From: Cytophagales bacterium
GTDB taxonomy: Bacteria; Bacteroidota; Bacteroidia; Cytophagales; Cyclobacteriaceae
Direction: 5' to 3'
Assembly (NCBI GenBank): GCA_022360015.1
Contig: JAKSDQ010000210.1
Location: 1-64,000, forward strand
Length of the DNA: 64,000 nt
Shown here: piece after piece, positions 17,147-26,476 of the stretch
Layout: each line of letters opens with the position of its first letter
Position numbering within the stretch: the stretch's first letter is position 1
Notes under the pieces: generated by a model
What the model saw: the letters and a program-made list of their open reading frames with translations, nothing else
Database searches by the model: none
What the model was told of the DNA's origin: nothing
Made by a program: the position numbers and the translations under genes

Positions 17147-18310
17147 TTATTTACCTTGCCATTCGACATGGGTGTCCTCCCACCTTTTGGAAGCCGCAGA
17201 ATCGAGGACGGCCTGGCAAACCTTTTGTGTTTCCAATGCATCTCTGAAAGTGGGTGAACAGGGTTCCCCGGTTTCCAGGCTTTTGAAAAAGTCTGCCACC
17301 TGGTGCACAAAAGAATGTTCATAACCGATGCTTGTACCGGGTATCCACCATCGTTTCATGTAAGGCTGGTCGCTGTCGGTAACAAGGATCGAGCGCCAGC
17401 CGCGGACTGTAGCGTCATCGGCGTGATCAAAATAATCCAGGTAATTCATATCGTGCAGGTTCCAGCGTACGGAGGCATGTTCACCATTGATTTCAAAAGT
17501 ATACAATGCCTTATGTCCGCGGGCATAGCGGGTGGATTCAAAAAGTCCCAAAGACCCATTATCAAAGTGGCAGTGGAATATGCAGGCATCATCAATGCCG
17601 ACTTTTCTTACTTCACCATCTTGCTGATGCACGCGTTCTTTAATGAACGTTTCGGTAACAGCGGAAACATCTTTGATGCCCCCATTGATCCACATGGCCG
17701 TATCGATGCAATGTGCCAGCAGGTCACCGGTTACACCCGATCCGGCCGCGTCCACATCCAGACGCCACAAGGCCTCACCACCTTGTGGCAAGTCCGGATT
17801 AATGGTCCAATCCTGGAGAAAATTAGCACGGTAGTGAAAAATCTTTCCAAGTTTGCCCGAGTCCACGATCTGTTTTGCCAGCGTTACAGCGGGAACACGC
17901 CGGTAATTATACCACACCGTATTGTTTACGCCCGCCTTTTCAATGGCTTCTACCATGGATTGCGCCTCCTCCGGGGTCCGTGCCAGCGGCTTCTCACAAA
18001 GGATCATCTTACCAGCCCCGGCAGCGGCAATGGCTATTTCGGCGTGTGTATCGTTGGGGGTGCAGATATCCACGGCATCGATATCTTCGCGGGCAATGAT
18101 GGCTTTCCAGTCTGTCTCAACGGACTCATACCCCCACTGTTCAGCAAATGTCCGCACTTTTTCCGCTGTTCGCGAACAGACGGCCTGTAGTACCGGCCGG
18201 TATGCCAGTTCGGGGAAAAAATCTCCAAGGCGTTTATAACCGTTGGAATGCGTCCGGCCCATTAAGCCACTGCCGATTAATCCTATTCTCAATGCTTTCT
18301 TTTTGGTCAT
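17147..18310 (-). CDS. Gfo/Idh/MocA-family sugar oxidoreductase
   Basis: This is a 387-residue NAD(P)-dependent dehydrogenase. The start at 18310 gives [20 protein letters not shown] with the GxGxxG Rossmann motif; the 21 residues upstream in frame overlap the previous gene and are hydrophobic noise. Family segments are [18 protein letters not shown], the active-site [14 protein letters not shown] and, in the C-terminal domain, [20 protein letters not shown], which carries the D-x3-H pair. No signal peptide is seen, so it is cytoplasmic. Such enzymes oxidise or reduce sugar hydroxyls, often at C3. The gene lies between the TIM-barrel isomerase and DUF1080 genes with gaps under 50 bases, which supports a 3-keto-sugar pathway. 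Confidence 0.87.
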   Translation of the reverse strand: MTKKKALRIGLIGSGLMGRTHSNGYKRLGDFFPELAYRPVLQAVCSRTAEKVRTFAEQWGYESVETDWKAIIAREDIDAVDICTPNDTHAEIAIAAAGAGKMILCEKPLARTPEEAQSMVEAIEKAGVNNTVWYNYRRVPAVTLAKQIVDSGKLGKIFHYRANFLQDWTINPDLPQGGEALWRLDVDAAGSGVTGDLLAHCIDTAMWINGGIKDVSAVTETFIKERVHQQDGEVRKVGIDDACIFHCHFDNGSLGLFESTRYARGHKALYTFEINGEHASVRWNLHDMNYLDYFDHADDATVRGWRSILVTDSDQPYMKRWWIPGTSIGYEHSFVHQVADFFKSLETGEPCSPTFRDALETQKVCQAVLDSAASKRWEDTHVEWQGK

Positions 18311-18359
18311 TTTGATTACTTTTTTGAGGTAATTGAAAAAAAAATAAATTATCAAAAGG

Positions 18360-19400
18360 TCAGTCAGTCTCATACCATCCGTGTTGCTGACGAACTTGTA
18401 TCATCGCAGCCAGTATATCATGCCATGTTTGTTGTCGCATCATGATTTCATTGGGAAACATGCATCCGTCCCAGCAAATGTGCTTAAACGCTTTGGTAAG
18501 ATGGCCGTTTTCGTCGCGTAGCCAGAAGCCTGCGTCGTTGGGGATGTCGAGTTTTCCATGGGGATCATGAGCCTGGCAGTGACGGCCGGTTTTATCGTGC
18601 GAGCCGGCGCCGAACACAGTGCCATCGTTCTGAGCCACATGAAAATCGATGGTCCAGGGGCGAAGGGCTTTTGTTACCGTTTTAAGGCCTTCGGTGAGGG
18701 TTTCCCGGTCATTCCAGTCAAAATCTGCCGGCAGGATGCGGTCCTCCGGGCTATTGTAACCCAACAGGTACAATAAGGTATGGGCCATGTCTGCCTGAAA
18801 GCCAAGGTTAGGGCGATCGACAGCCTCGAGCATTTCCACCATAGTTTTCCAACTATGCATGCCACCCCAGCATATTTCCCCTTCAGCAGCCAGTTTTTCG
18901 CCATAGCCGGCAGCTACATCGCATGCCTCGCGGAATGTTTCGGCGATCCGCTTAGAGTTGTTAACAGGATCGGCCAGCCACGACTCGGGTGACGAAGCAG
19001 AGTCAATACGAACTACCCCATACGGCCGTACACCCAATTCACGTAGCCTTTTACCAAATTGGCAGGATTTGCGAACCATATCCACAAACAGTGTTCGCTC
19101 TTCCCGGCTGCCCATGGCCGGGCCGCCCCAGACAGGTGCCACAAGACTACCTATTTTGAGATTATAGGAAGATACTTTATCGGCCAGCTTTTTGATATCT
19201 TCGTCCGTGTTTTTGGAGATATCGATGTGCGGTTCCAACAGGCCTAGGTCCACACCATCGAACCTGATTCCGTCTACTTCGGCAGCCGCTGTCATTTCGA
19301 GCATTTTTTCAAAAGAAAGGGGTGGTTCGGAATCAGCTCCTTTTCCCACAATGCCCGGCCAAGTGGCATTGTGGAGTTTAGGATAATTATGTGCTGTCAT
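18360..19400 (-). CDS. Sugar phosphate isomerase/epimerase-like TIM barrel protein
   Basis: This is a 346-residue protein of the xylose-isomerase-like TIM-barrel superfamily (AP endonuclease 2 fold), cytoplasmic by lack of a signal. Metal-ligand segments can be seen: [49 protein letters not shown] and the N-terminal [17 protein letters not shown]. It probably isomerises, epimerises or cleaves a keto-sugar intermediate. It sits 54 bases after the cupin gene and 49 bases before the Gfo/Idh gene, so it belongs to the same operon. The exact reaction is not inferable. Confidence 0.82.
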   Translation of the reverse strand: MTAHNYPKLHNATWPGIVGKGADSEPPLSFEKMLEMTAAAEVDGIRFDGVDLGLLEPHIDISKNTDEDIKKLADKVSSYNLKIGSLVAPVWGGPAMGSREERTLFVDMVRKSCQFGKRLRELGVRPYGVVRIDSASSPESWLADPVNNSKRIAETFREACDVAAGYGEKLAAEGEICWGGMHSWKTMVEMLEAVDRPNLGFQADMAHTLLYLLGYNSPEDRILPADFDWNDRETLTEGLKTVTKALRPWTIDFHVAQNDGTVFGAGSHDKTGRHCQAHDPHGKLDIPNDAGFWLRDENGHLTKAFKHICWDGCMFPNEIMMRQQTWHDILAAMIQVRQQHGWYETD

Positions 19401-19454
19401 AAGTCTTTTATTTAAAATTCAGGGTTAAAAATCAAGCTTGTTTCGATGGGCAAT

Positions 19455-20678
19455 TTATAAGTCTAAATCCGGGTTGCCGGGGCCAAAATGTTTAAGCATT
19501 ACGATCGGATCGGTTTTGGAGTTATTGACGATGACCACTCCTTCAAGTGCCGCTTTTTCACTAACAAAAAATTCGTCATGAGTCAACTGCCCGTACCGGA
19601 TCAAAGCCGGTGTTTCAATCTCCCATACGCCCATTTTACCACGTCCCTGCATCATAATCATGCCATAGGCAGCACTGTCTTTGATGGTCGCAGTGGCCCC
19701 GGGCATGACAGTAAGTTCCTTGGCGCTAAATGCATCGGATTTGTAGCAAACCCATTTTTCCACATACCCTTCGGCCTGCATCTCCTCCGGCGGCCTGACC
19801 GGTATGGGACGCATGAATCGATTGCTCATCATGTGCGGATCTATATTCAACTCCCAGTCCAGCACCTCCACCAGCCTGTCGAAGTCCCCTACGCTTTCCT
19901 CAGGGGTGCAATTCCATAGTAATTCTTCCGGAATCACGGCATCATTGACCAATGACTGGTACATGGCAAATACATCCGAAGCTTTTTGGGGCTCATAGGT
20001 GCACAGGCTTCCCGGCGCATGGAGTAATCCCGGGGGCACATCCCAGCCGGTGCCGGGCTCCAGGCGAAATGCCTGTGAGTAGTTGGTGATCTTGTTGTCG
20101 CCTTTGGTAAAATTCACCAGGCACTGCCGAATTTCCTCTTTGGTGGTGCCTGGTGCAATGCCAAAAAATGTATAAGGGAAATTGCCCCCATGGTTATTCA
20201 GTTGCGGAGGAAAGTAATACGCCTCCGGTTTTCCCAATTGGTGAACCAATTTTGCGTATTCATCATTGTGATGTACGTGGTGGGGAAGCGGCCCCCTATT
20301 ATCAAAAAATTTAGAATACATCGGCCAACTGCCATATTCATGCCAAATGCGCTCGCCTATCAAAGCGTCCTTCAACTCGTCGATGGCGTCTCTTAACAGG
20401 ATTTGGCCTTCTTCCTTTCCCCCTTCCACAACAACGGCACTCAACCCTTCATTTTCACCGGTCAATGGGCCGTTTTGAGCCGGAGTAGTAGACGAAAGCC
20501 AACGTTCGTCTATGCCACCCCGCTCACCTCCCAACACATAATAATCGTCGGGGTGTAACTTTATTCTTCGCCCCGGTACACAAAATGACCTGGGCACCCA
20601 GTTGGGGGCCAAGCGTAAAATGCCCCTGCCTTGTTCTAATGCCTGCGCTGCCAGACTTGTTCTTTGCATTGTTTTCAT
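19455..20678 (-). CDS. Cupin protein resembling type I phosphomannose isomerase
   Basis: This is a 407-residue protein with two cupin-like regions. The first holds histidine and glutamate metal ligands in GPLPHHVHHNDEYAKL with the second motif TGWDVPPGLLHAPGS, an arrangement seen in type I mannose-6-phosphate isomerases. The second, near residues 330-400, reads LTVMPGATATIKDSAAYG and GQLTHDEFFVSE. No signal peptide is present. It probably binds a sugar or keto-sugar and a divalent metal and may interconvert aldose and ketose. It lies 12 bases downstream of the DUF4432 gene. True phosphomannose isomerase activity is not claimed, because the protein diverges outside the motifs. Confidence 0.65.
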   Translation of the reverse strand: MKTMQRTSLAAQALEQGRGILRLAPNWVPRSFCVPGRRIKLHPDDYYVLGGERGGIDERWLSSTTPAQNGPLTGENEGLSAVVVEGGKEEGQILLRDAIDELKDALIGERIWHEYGSWPMYSKFFDNRGPLPHHVHHNDEYAKLVHQLGKPEAYYFPPQLNNHGGNFPYTFFGIAPGTTKEEIRQCLVNFTKGDNKITNYSQAFRLEPGTGWDVPPGLLHAPGSLCTYEPQKASDVFAMYQSLVNDAVIPEELLWNCTPEESVGDFDRLVEVLDWELNIDPHMMSNRFMRPIPVRPPEEMQAEGYVEKWVCYKSDAFSAKELTVMPGATATIKDSAAYGMIMMQGRGKMGVWEIETPALIRYGQLTHDEFFVSEKAALEGVVIVNNSKTDPIVMLKHFGPGNPDLDL

Positions 20679-20690
20679 AGAAAATGATTT

Positions 20691-21767
20691 TTATTCTGCC
20701 GGAATATTATTTTTTAAAAATTCATTGATCCTTGCCGTATCGTTCAACACTTCCATGTCAAGATGATAAACCCTGCGCTCTCCCGGAACCAGTTCTATCA
20801 GCTCACGTTGTTGCCTGGCTTTTCCCTGTCCTATTGGTGGGTTGGTACCTGGTTCCAAACCCGTAACATACTCCCCCCTGCCCCAATGCTGCCAGTTGGT
20901 CAGCCATGGAAGTTGCTGCTTTGAAAATCGCAAAGCCACTGCCAGGCCGATTCGGGCATTGTGAAGACCGCAGGTGCATTGGCCGGAGCCGTCAGGGGTA
21001 ATGTCAATAAAAGCAACTGCCTCTCCCCTGCCACTATGTGCCTCCAGTGGTGCGGGACATCGGCGAAAGTTGTTTTCCGCTCTAAAAATTTCATGATTCA
21101 AATCGCCTGCGGGCGATTGCCATGCCCCCTGCCAGATGATATCTGTTCCTTCATCCACCAGTGGCCAGCCGAAGTTGAAGTGATACAGGATCATATGGGG
21201 CACCGTCGTATTACCACGATTGATCACTTCGTCATAGACCCGGATAGATGCCTTTCCAAGGGTTCCCACTATGGTGCGTTTTAGTTCAAGGCTCGGGCCA
21301 AATACCTGTGTTTGCCTGATTCTTCCGGTAATGCTCATTTCCCTGTTACCTGCCAGGGGATCGGGCTGCACGACAGACTCGACTTCAGCAGGTAGATTGC
21401 TGATAAGCCCGTGAAGGCCGCGCTCACCATTGGCATCCATCTCGGCCCCCCCCACATGACCGAGGCCACAGGTGACCATTAACCCGCCACCGAATGTTCT
21501 GAGCCAACCCATTCCGCGGTTTGAAAAGGGTTGCGGCGGACTGACGCCCAGGTGGCTCAGCCAGGCCAGGCTATGCTGGTTATAAAAAGCATCCGCAATA
21601 TCCATGGCGCGGTCCATCACCACCTTGTACCGGAGACCTGTGCCGGTGTTGACCCATGCTATTCTGGTTCCCTTCCCCTGCCCGTTGTCTATGACAGCAG
21701 TTTCGATGCCCCCAAGCTGGGCGGGATTTGATATTTTGCCGGTCCAGTTTGTATCAGTGAAATGCAT
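20691..21767 (-). CDS. DUF4432 aldose-1-epimerase-like protein
   Basis: This is a 358-residue cytosolic beta-sandwich protein of the galactose-mutarotase superfamily. Typical segments are RYKVVMDRAMDIADAFYNQHS, GWLRTFGGGLMVTCGLGHVGG, ERGLHGLISNLPAE, LILYHFNFGWPLVDEGT-like text (MILYHFNFGWPLVDEG) and ATGLEPGTN-like text (VTGLEPGTNPPIGQGKARQQ). The conserved histidine and glutamate of the family are present. The substrate is probably a sugar or keto-sugar imported by the SusCD pair upstream. A gap of 194 bases separates it from the cytochrome gene, and 12 bases from the cupin gene. Confidence 0.8.
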   Translation of the reverse strand: MHFTDTNWTGKISNPAQLGGIETAVIDNGQGKGTRIAWVNTGTGLRYKVVMDRAMDIADAFYNQHSLAWLSHLGVSPPQPFSNRGMGWLRTFGGGLMVTCGLGHVGGAEMDANGERGLHGLISNLPAEVESVVQPDPLAGNREMSITGRIRQTQVFGPSLELKRTIVGTLGKASIRVYDEVINRGNTTVPHMILYHFNFGWPLVDEGTDIIWQGAWQSPAGDLNHEIFRAENNFRRCPAPLEAHSGRGEAVAFIDITPDGSGQCTCGLHNARIGLAVALRFSKQQLPWLTNWQHWGRGEYVTGLEPGTNPPIGQGKARQQRELIELVPGERRVYHLDMEVLNDTARINEFLKNNIPAE

Positions 21768-21960
21768 CGGCCTTAAATATTAACTGGCTGCTAACTGCTT
21801 CCCGGCTGCTTTTTACTTCTTCGCATATAAAAAAACCATCTTTAATATCCCATGAAATGATGGATTTATATCTGGTTAATCTTCGTACTCCCTTCATATT
21901 AAAATAGTTATACCTTACTAATAATTATTCATAATCATTACTTTCTATACTTGAATTCAA

Positions 21961-24615
21961 TTACGGGTTTTCGCCAGTATACATCGGATGTTCCTGGTTT
22001 CCTCCGGTCATAAGATAGGCCATCAGATCTTTAAGTTCTTCCTCATTGAGACGGTTGATCAGGCCGGGCATCATGATGGATACCGGTGAAATCTCAGTCT
22101 CTGCTACCGCTGACTTGGCGATTTCACGCAAAACCTCTGGTGCGAAGGGGTTTTGGGAAATAAAATATGATTGCTCGTTTTCATTGGCAAGCCTGCCAAC
22201 GATGTACCTACCGTCTTTTAAGGAAAACACGGTGGATGAATATTGGTCGGATATCTCTTTGTTAGGGTCGATAACATGTTCCAGCATATCCTTAACACCA
22301 AATCGTGTGCCTAACTGGGTGAGGTCAGGCCCAATGTTTCTCCCTTGTCCCCGCATGCCATGGCAGGAAAGACAACGGGTGGCTATAAACATAATTCTGC
22401 CTTGTTCGAAATCCCTGCCGTTCAAATTACCCTCTACGACCGGTAAAGCTTCTTCCACCGTCCAGTTTCTTCCCGGCCCTTTCGGTCGTACCACACTGCT
22501 AAAATCCGGCAGCGCATTTTGCAAGGCTTCGGAGGACATTTTATCATAATGGCTAAATTGATCTTCAGGCACATGGCTTAAAGCCTCTGTACGGGCTTTA
22601 TCGATAAACCCTTTGTAACTCCGGCCCCCCGCATAGCTGAAGGCCGTATTGAACCATTGAAAATATTGATCACGAAGCGCCGGCGTCCAGCCCGTTTCCA
22701 ACTCGCTCAACATCGTAGCATAATAGGTTTGCTGTGCCGGTGGCATTTTGGACAACATTTCGGCAATGTCCAATCCGTATTGGGGATTTCGAAAAATCAG
22801 CTCCGAAGATTGGTCATAGAAATCATCGCCTGAGCCCTGGCCTTCTGCCTCTTCAAACAAAGCCAGCGTCCTTTTGGCCACTCCCGGGGCATCAAGATGA
22901 ATCAGCAACTTGCTCAACTGACGATTCAGGATGTCGGTCCCGGCAGGATATTGGCTATCTATCTGCGCCAGGATTTGGGATCTTTGTGTGCGGTCCGGCA
23001 TGCCCATCCTGTAGAAAATGAGCTCATACGCCCGCAGCAAATCTACCTGCTGTGACTCAAAAAGTGTTTCATACTTGATGAATGACAGTGATTTTAACAG
23101 GCGGCTACGTTGGTTTTTCTGACCATGCCGGGCCAGGGCGATCATTCCCTGCGTCAATATCAAGGGATCGATCTCGCTAAACAGTTTTTCCTGCCACTGG
23201 TCGACCGGCTGATGCTCCAGGGCAATGCGGGCCGCAAAACGAACAAATCTGTCCTCATGCTTCAAGTGAGGCCATACGAAATCCACCGCCGCTTTATCCG
23301 TTTTGCCATGATAGGCTTCCAACTGCCTTCTCAGCTTATGCTCTTTCGTGATTTTTGGAGAATTGTCAGCGACGGTGGCCTGTAAACTTCGGTGATTTTC
23401 GTGGTATACCCGGTAAAGGTCACTTTCCAGCCTCCTGCCACCTGTGGCAAAATACATAGCACCATCGGGGCCTATTACGCCGTCTGTTAACGGCAAGGGT
23501 ATTCCCGACAGGAATTCCTCGGCTTTGGCCGTGTAAGAACTCCCTTTTTGTTCCAGGTGAATCGCATAAATAATGCCAAAGCTCCAGTCAAAAGCATACA
23601 GGGCTTTTCGATATTTACCGGGAAATCTGGCGGTTTTGCCGTGAATAACGGCTGTTGGGGAGCCCTGGCCGATGTTGACTATGGCAGGGAGGTTATCAGG
23701 AAACGCCGGTGACCATTTACCGGATCCGGTCCTCCAGCCGTATTCGCTGCCGCTGGTTACATGACAAATTCGCGTCGGGCGATACCAGGGAGTGCCCAGG
23801 TCCCATTCCATATCCGAATCAAAGGTAAAAAGATCACCCGTTTCGTTAAAAGCCATGTCGAAAGCATTGCGGTAGCCTGCGCTGAACAGTTCCCAATGTG
23901 TGCCGGTAGAATCCACGTTGACCACGTAACCACCAGGAGCTGTGCGGTTCCTGGCATGGCCAATAGGATCTTTGATCAAAGGGAAAAGATTATCTTCATC
24001 CCAAACCGGTGGTACCCTGTAGGCGTCCATTTCGGGGACGTCGGTATGGTTGCCGAGAATCACATACAGGGAATTTCCATCAGGGGCCAGAACGATGCTG
24101 TGTGGGCCGTGTTCGCCTGCGCCATTGAATGCCTTCAGAAGTGCCACTTTATCAAACTGGTCATCTCCATTTGTATCCCGGAGTCTGTAAAGCCCGCTTC
24201 CTTTTTCAAAATTTTCATTGCCCTTGTTGTTGACCATTACAAAAAGACTGTTAAAGGCCCAAAGCAATCCCTGCGCATAACCCATGTTTACTTCCAGTTT
24301 TTCTACTTTGGGTTTCAGGTTGTCTGCACCAATCGGGGGCAATTCCAACCGGTACAATGATCCGTACTGGTCAGAGGCAATGAGTCTTCCTTTATGATCA
24401 AAAGCCATGGAAACCCATGATCCCTGTTCATTTTCAGAGGGCCCGTACAGGTGCTCTGCACGAAAGCCTTCCGGCAGTTTGAGCTTTTCAATTTTGGGAT
24501 GCATGGGGCCGTCCTGGTTTGAAGCCGGGGGTTTGTTTTGGTTACAGGAAGTATTTAAAACCATTAACCATAGAGAAGCCAAAAGCAGTTTTAAAGCATT
24601 GGAAAGTTGTAGCAT
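21961..24615 (-). CDS. Membrane-anchored sugar-dehydrogenase-like propeller with C-terminal cytochrome c
   Basis: This is an 884-residue predicted lipoprotein (lipobox ending in Cys24). Residues about 40-410 form a beta-propeller like soluble glucose/PQQ-type dehydrogenases (LPEGFRAEHLYGPSE, GAGEHGPHSIVLAPDGNSLYV, YRNAFDMAFNETGDLFTFDSDMEW-type segment, GSEYGWRTGSGKW). A helical HEAT-like middle follows. The end carries a c-type haem site CLSCH at 748-752 with a distal methionine-rich segment (ISPVSIMMPGL). This matches the PVC-type haem-binding CxxCH family. It probably oxidises a sugar in the periplasm and passes electrons on. The gene is third in the SusCD operon. A homologue-like protein (54136-57315) occupies the second locus. 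Confidence 0.8.
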   Translation of the reverse strand: MLQLSNALKLLLASLWLMVLNTSCNQNKPPASNQDGPMHPKIEKLKLPEGFRAEHLYGPSENEQGSWVSMAFDHKGRLIASDQYGSLYRLELPPIGADNLKPKVEKLEVNMGYAQGLLWAFNSLFVMVNNKGNENFEKGSGLYRLRDTNGDDQFDKVALLKAFNGAGEHGPHSIVLAPDGNSLYVILGNHTDVPEMDAYRVPPVWDEDNLFPLIKDPIGHARNRTAPGGYVVNVDSTGTHWELFSAGYRNAFDMAFNETGDLFTFDSDMEWDLGTPWYRPTRICHVTSGSEYGWRTGSGKWSPAFPDNLPAIVNIGQGSPTAVIHGKTARFPGKYRKALYAFDWSFGIIYAIHLEQKGSSYTAKAEEFLSGIPLPLTDGVIGPDGAMYFATGGRRLESDLYRVYHENHRSLQATVADNSPKITKEHKLRRQLEAYHGKTDKAAVDFVWPHLKHEDRFVRFAARIALEHQPVDQWQEKLFSEIDPLILTQGMIALARHGQKNQRSRLLKSLSFIKYETLFESQQVDLLRAYELIFYRMGMPDRTQRSQILAQIDSQYPAGTDILNRQLSKLLIHLDAPGVAKRTLALFEEAEGQGSGDDFYDQSSELIFRNPQYGLDIAEMLSKMPPAQQTYYATMLSELETGWTPALRDQYFQWFNTAFSYAGGRSYKGFIDKARTEALSHVPEDQFSHYDKMSSEALQNALPDFSSVVRPKGPGRNWTVEEALPVVEGNLNGRDFEQGRIMFIATRCLSCHGMRGQGRNIGPDLTQLGTRFGVKDMLEHVIDPNKEISDQYSSTVFSLKDGRYIVGRLANENEQSYFISQNPFAPEVLREIAKSAVAETEISPVSIMMPGLINRLNEEELKDLMAYLMTGGNQEHPMYTGENP

Positions 24616-24774
24616 CGGATTAAGTTAAAATTAGACAACGTTACAAGTCATATAAAATATAATTTAATCATTTTACCTCCTGAGCGCAAATCGACTTTTA
24701 TATTATATGATCGCGCTGCACCGGCTTTTAAGGACATCAGGGATTGGGTTTGTAAGCCTTTTCCCATCGGTACC

Positions 24775-24820
24775 ATAGCGCAAGCGTCCCGTGGCTGTCA
24801 CACAACGCTTTGGACAAAAT
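24775..24820. repeat. 46-bp dispersed repeat, copy B
   Basis: This is the second copy of the block described at 16161-16206. It lies in the 217-base gap between the SusD and cytochrome genes, immediately before the SusD stop on the opposite reading, and could form a transcript-processing or attenuating element. Confidence 0.6.
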
Positions 24821-24832
24821 GTTAATCAAAAC

Positions 24833-26338
24833 CTAAAAATGAGGGCTCAAATCTGCCTCAGCCGCGGGCAGGGCATAATAGAGCGATATATTCGTAAAAG
24901 CATTGCCCCGTGGCGCTGCCCCTTCAGGGTAATAGTAAGCCAGGGGGTTAGCTTTAATTCTGTTACCATATTCTGTAATCACCTCGATGGCCCTGCCGGT
25001 ACGCACCAGGTCAAACCACCGTTTGTTTTCAAAAGCTAGTTCCACCCGTCTTTCCCGGTAAATCGCCTCCCTGAGATCACCCTGCGCTGCCCCAAGACCC
25101 GCGCGGCTGCGCACCTGGTTCAGATAATTCTCCGCTTCGCCGGCTTTACCTTGTTCATTTAAGGCTTCAGCCAAAAATAAAAGGACTTCCGAATAGCGGT
25201 ATACCGGCCAGTTAATGCCATGATTATTGTGTAAAGCATGGGTTTTGGCATATTTTTTAATGTAGGGATAGGTCTTATCCGCCCAAAAACTTCCTTCTAT
25301 CGTAATGTAATCAATGGAGGCATCTCTTCTGAGATCCCCATCCTCATAGGCCGCGATAATATCTGGTGTGGGAATGTTGTTTCCTTCCCCATTCAGCGGC
25401 TGAGGGTTGGCGGTGCCTGTGATGGTTACCAGCTCTTCGGGTGCCATGGGCCTTGGCATGAAGCGATAGAGAAAGTTGCCATGAAGCCCGTCGGGCCCCT
25501 CTTTGAACTGGACTTCGAATACCGACTCCCCATTATTTTTATTGCCTGTGTTGGTAGAAAAGGCATCCGCGTAATCTGGCATAAGGGCGTATTCATTGCT
25601 TTGTACGACTTCCTTTAAAAGGCTTTCTGCCTGCGCCCATTTTTGCCGGGCGATGTAAATATTAGCCAACAGGGTTTTGGCAGCACCAGAAGTGGCCCTT
25701 CCCGGCTCCTGGGCAGACTTTGGCGGTAAGAGTCCGGTCGCTTCCTCGACATCTTCGATGATCCGGGCATATACATCTGCCTCGGGTGCCATGGGCAGGG
25801 CCGCCTCGTCACGTGTCTCTACCGGTGTTAAATGTAATGGGACACTGCCAAAATATCTTACCAATTCAAAATAGGCATATCCCCGCAGGAACAGGGCCTG
25901 CCCTTTCAGGTTATTTTTTGTATTGGCGTCAAACGCTACCTCGTCAATACGGGACAAAACCTGGTTGGCCCGTGCGATGATTCGGTAGTCCAGGCGGTAC
26001 TGGTTAAGTACGTGGGTATTGGTGGTAACGCCATTATCACTGGGAATAGCGAAGTCAGCAATATCTTCCTGTTGTTCGGTAGCACCAAAAAGGATGTTGC
26101 GGGCATAATAGGTATTGTCAGAGTGCATTTCGCCCAACAACCAGGCCCTTTCGTTAACAATATTTCTTAAAGGCACATACACTCCGTTAACGGCCTGTTG
26201 AAAATCGGCCTCTGTGTTGAAAAAAGTAGCAGAGCTCAGGGAAGTTTCAGGAACGATTGTGAGGAAATCATCCTGACAGCCGGCAAAAGTAAGCATTGTC
26301 AAACCGAATAATATGACTGATTTTTTCATTTCATTCAT
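24833..26338 (-). CDS. SusD/RagB-family outer-membrane nutrient-binding lipoprotein
   Basis: This is a 501-residue SusD-like protein. The start at 26338 gives MNEMKKSVILFGLTMLTFAG with lipobox Cys21; nine further residues upstream are possible. Family segments are FFNTEADFQQAVNGVY, ARANQVLSRID, GYAYFELVRYFGSVPL, TSGAAKTLLANIYI and the C-terminal YRERRVELAFENKRWFDLVRTG. It caps the partner SusC channel at the cell surface and captures glycan. The pair defines a utilisation locus, but no classical extracellular glycoside hydrolase is in the operon, so small glycosides rather than a long polymer may be taken up. Confidence 0.93.
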   Translation of the reverse strand: MNEMKKSVILFGLTMLTFAGCQDDFLTIVPETSLSSATFFNTEADFQQAVNGVYVPLRNIVNERAWLLGEMHSDNTYYARNILFGATEQQEDIADFAIPSDNGVTTNTHVLNQYRLDYRIIARANQVLSRIDEVAFDANTKNNLKGQALFLRGYAYFELVRYFGSVPLHLTPVETRDEAALPMAPEADVYARIIEDVEEATGLLPPKSAQEPGRATSGAAKTLLANIYIARQKWAQAESLLKEVVQSNEYALMPDYADAFSTNTGNKNNGESVFEVQFKEGPDGLHGNFLYRFMPRPMAPEELVTITGTANPQPLNGEGNNIPTPDIIAAYEDGDLRRDASIDYITIEGSFWADKTYPYIKKYAKTHALHNNHGINWPVYRYSEVLLFLAEALNEQGKAGEAENYLNQVRSRAGLGAAQGDLREAIYRERRVELAFENKRWFDLVRTGRAIEVITEYGNRIKANPLAYYYPEGAAPRGNAFTNISLYYALPAAEADLSPHF

Positions 26339-26476
26339 GAGTATATAATTATTTTCAAGGGTCACATGAAATTCGCAATAAAATTAAACCGCCCTATTCC
26401 GATGGCATTCAGGGAGGCCGAAGTTAATGCTCATTTCATGTGTAAAGGTGTAAAATGATCACTTGATTACAGGGGG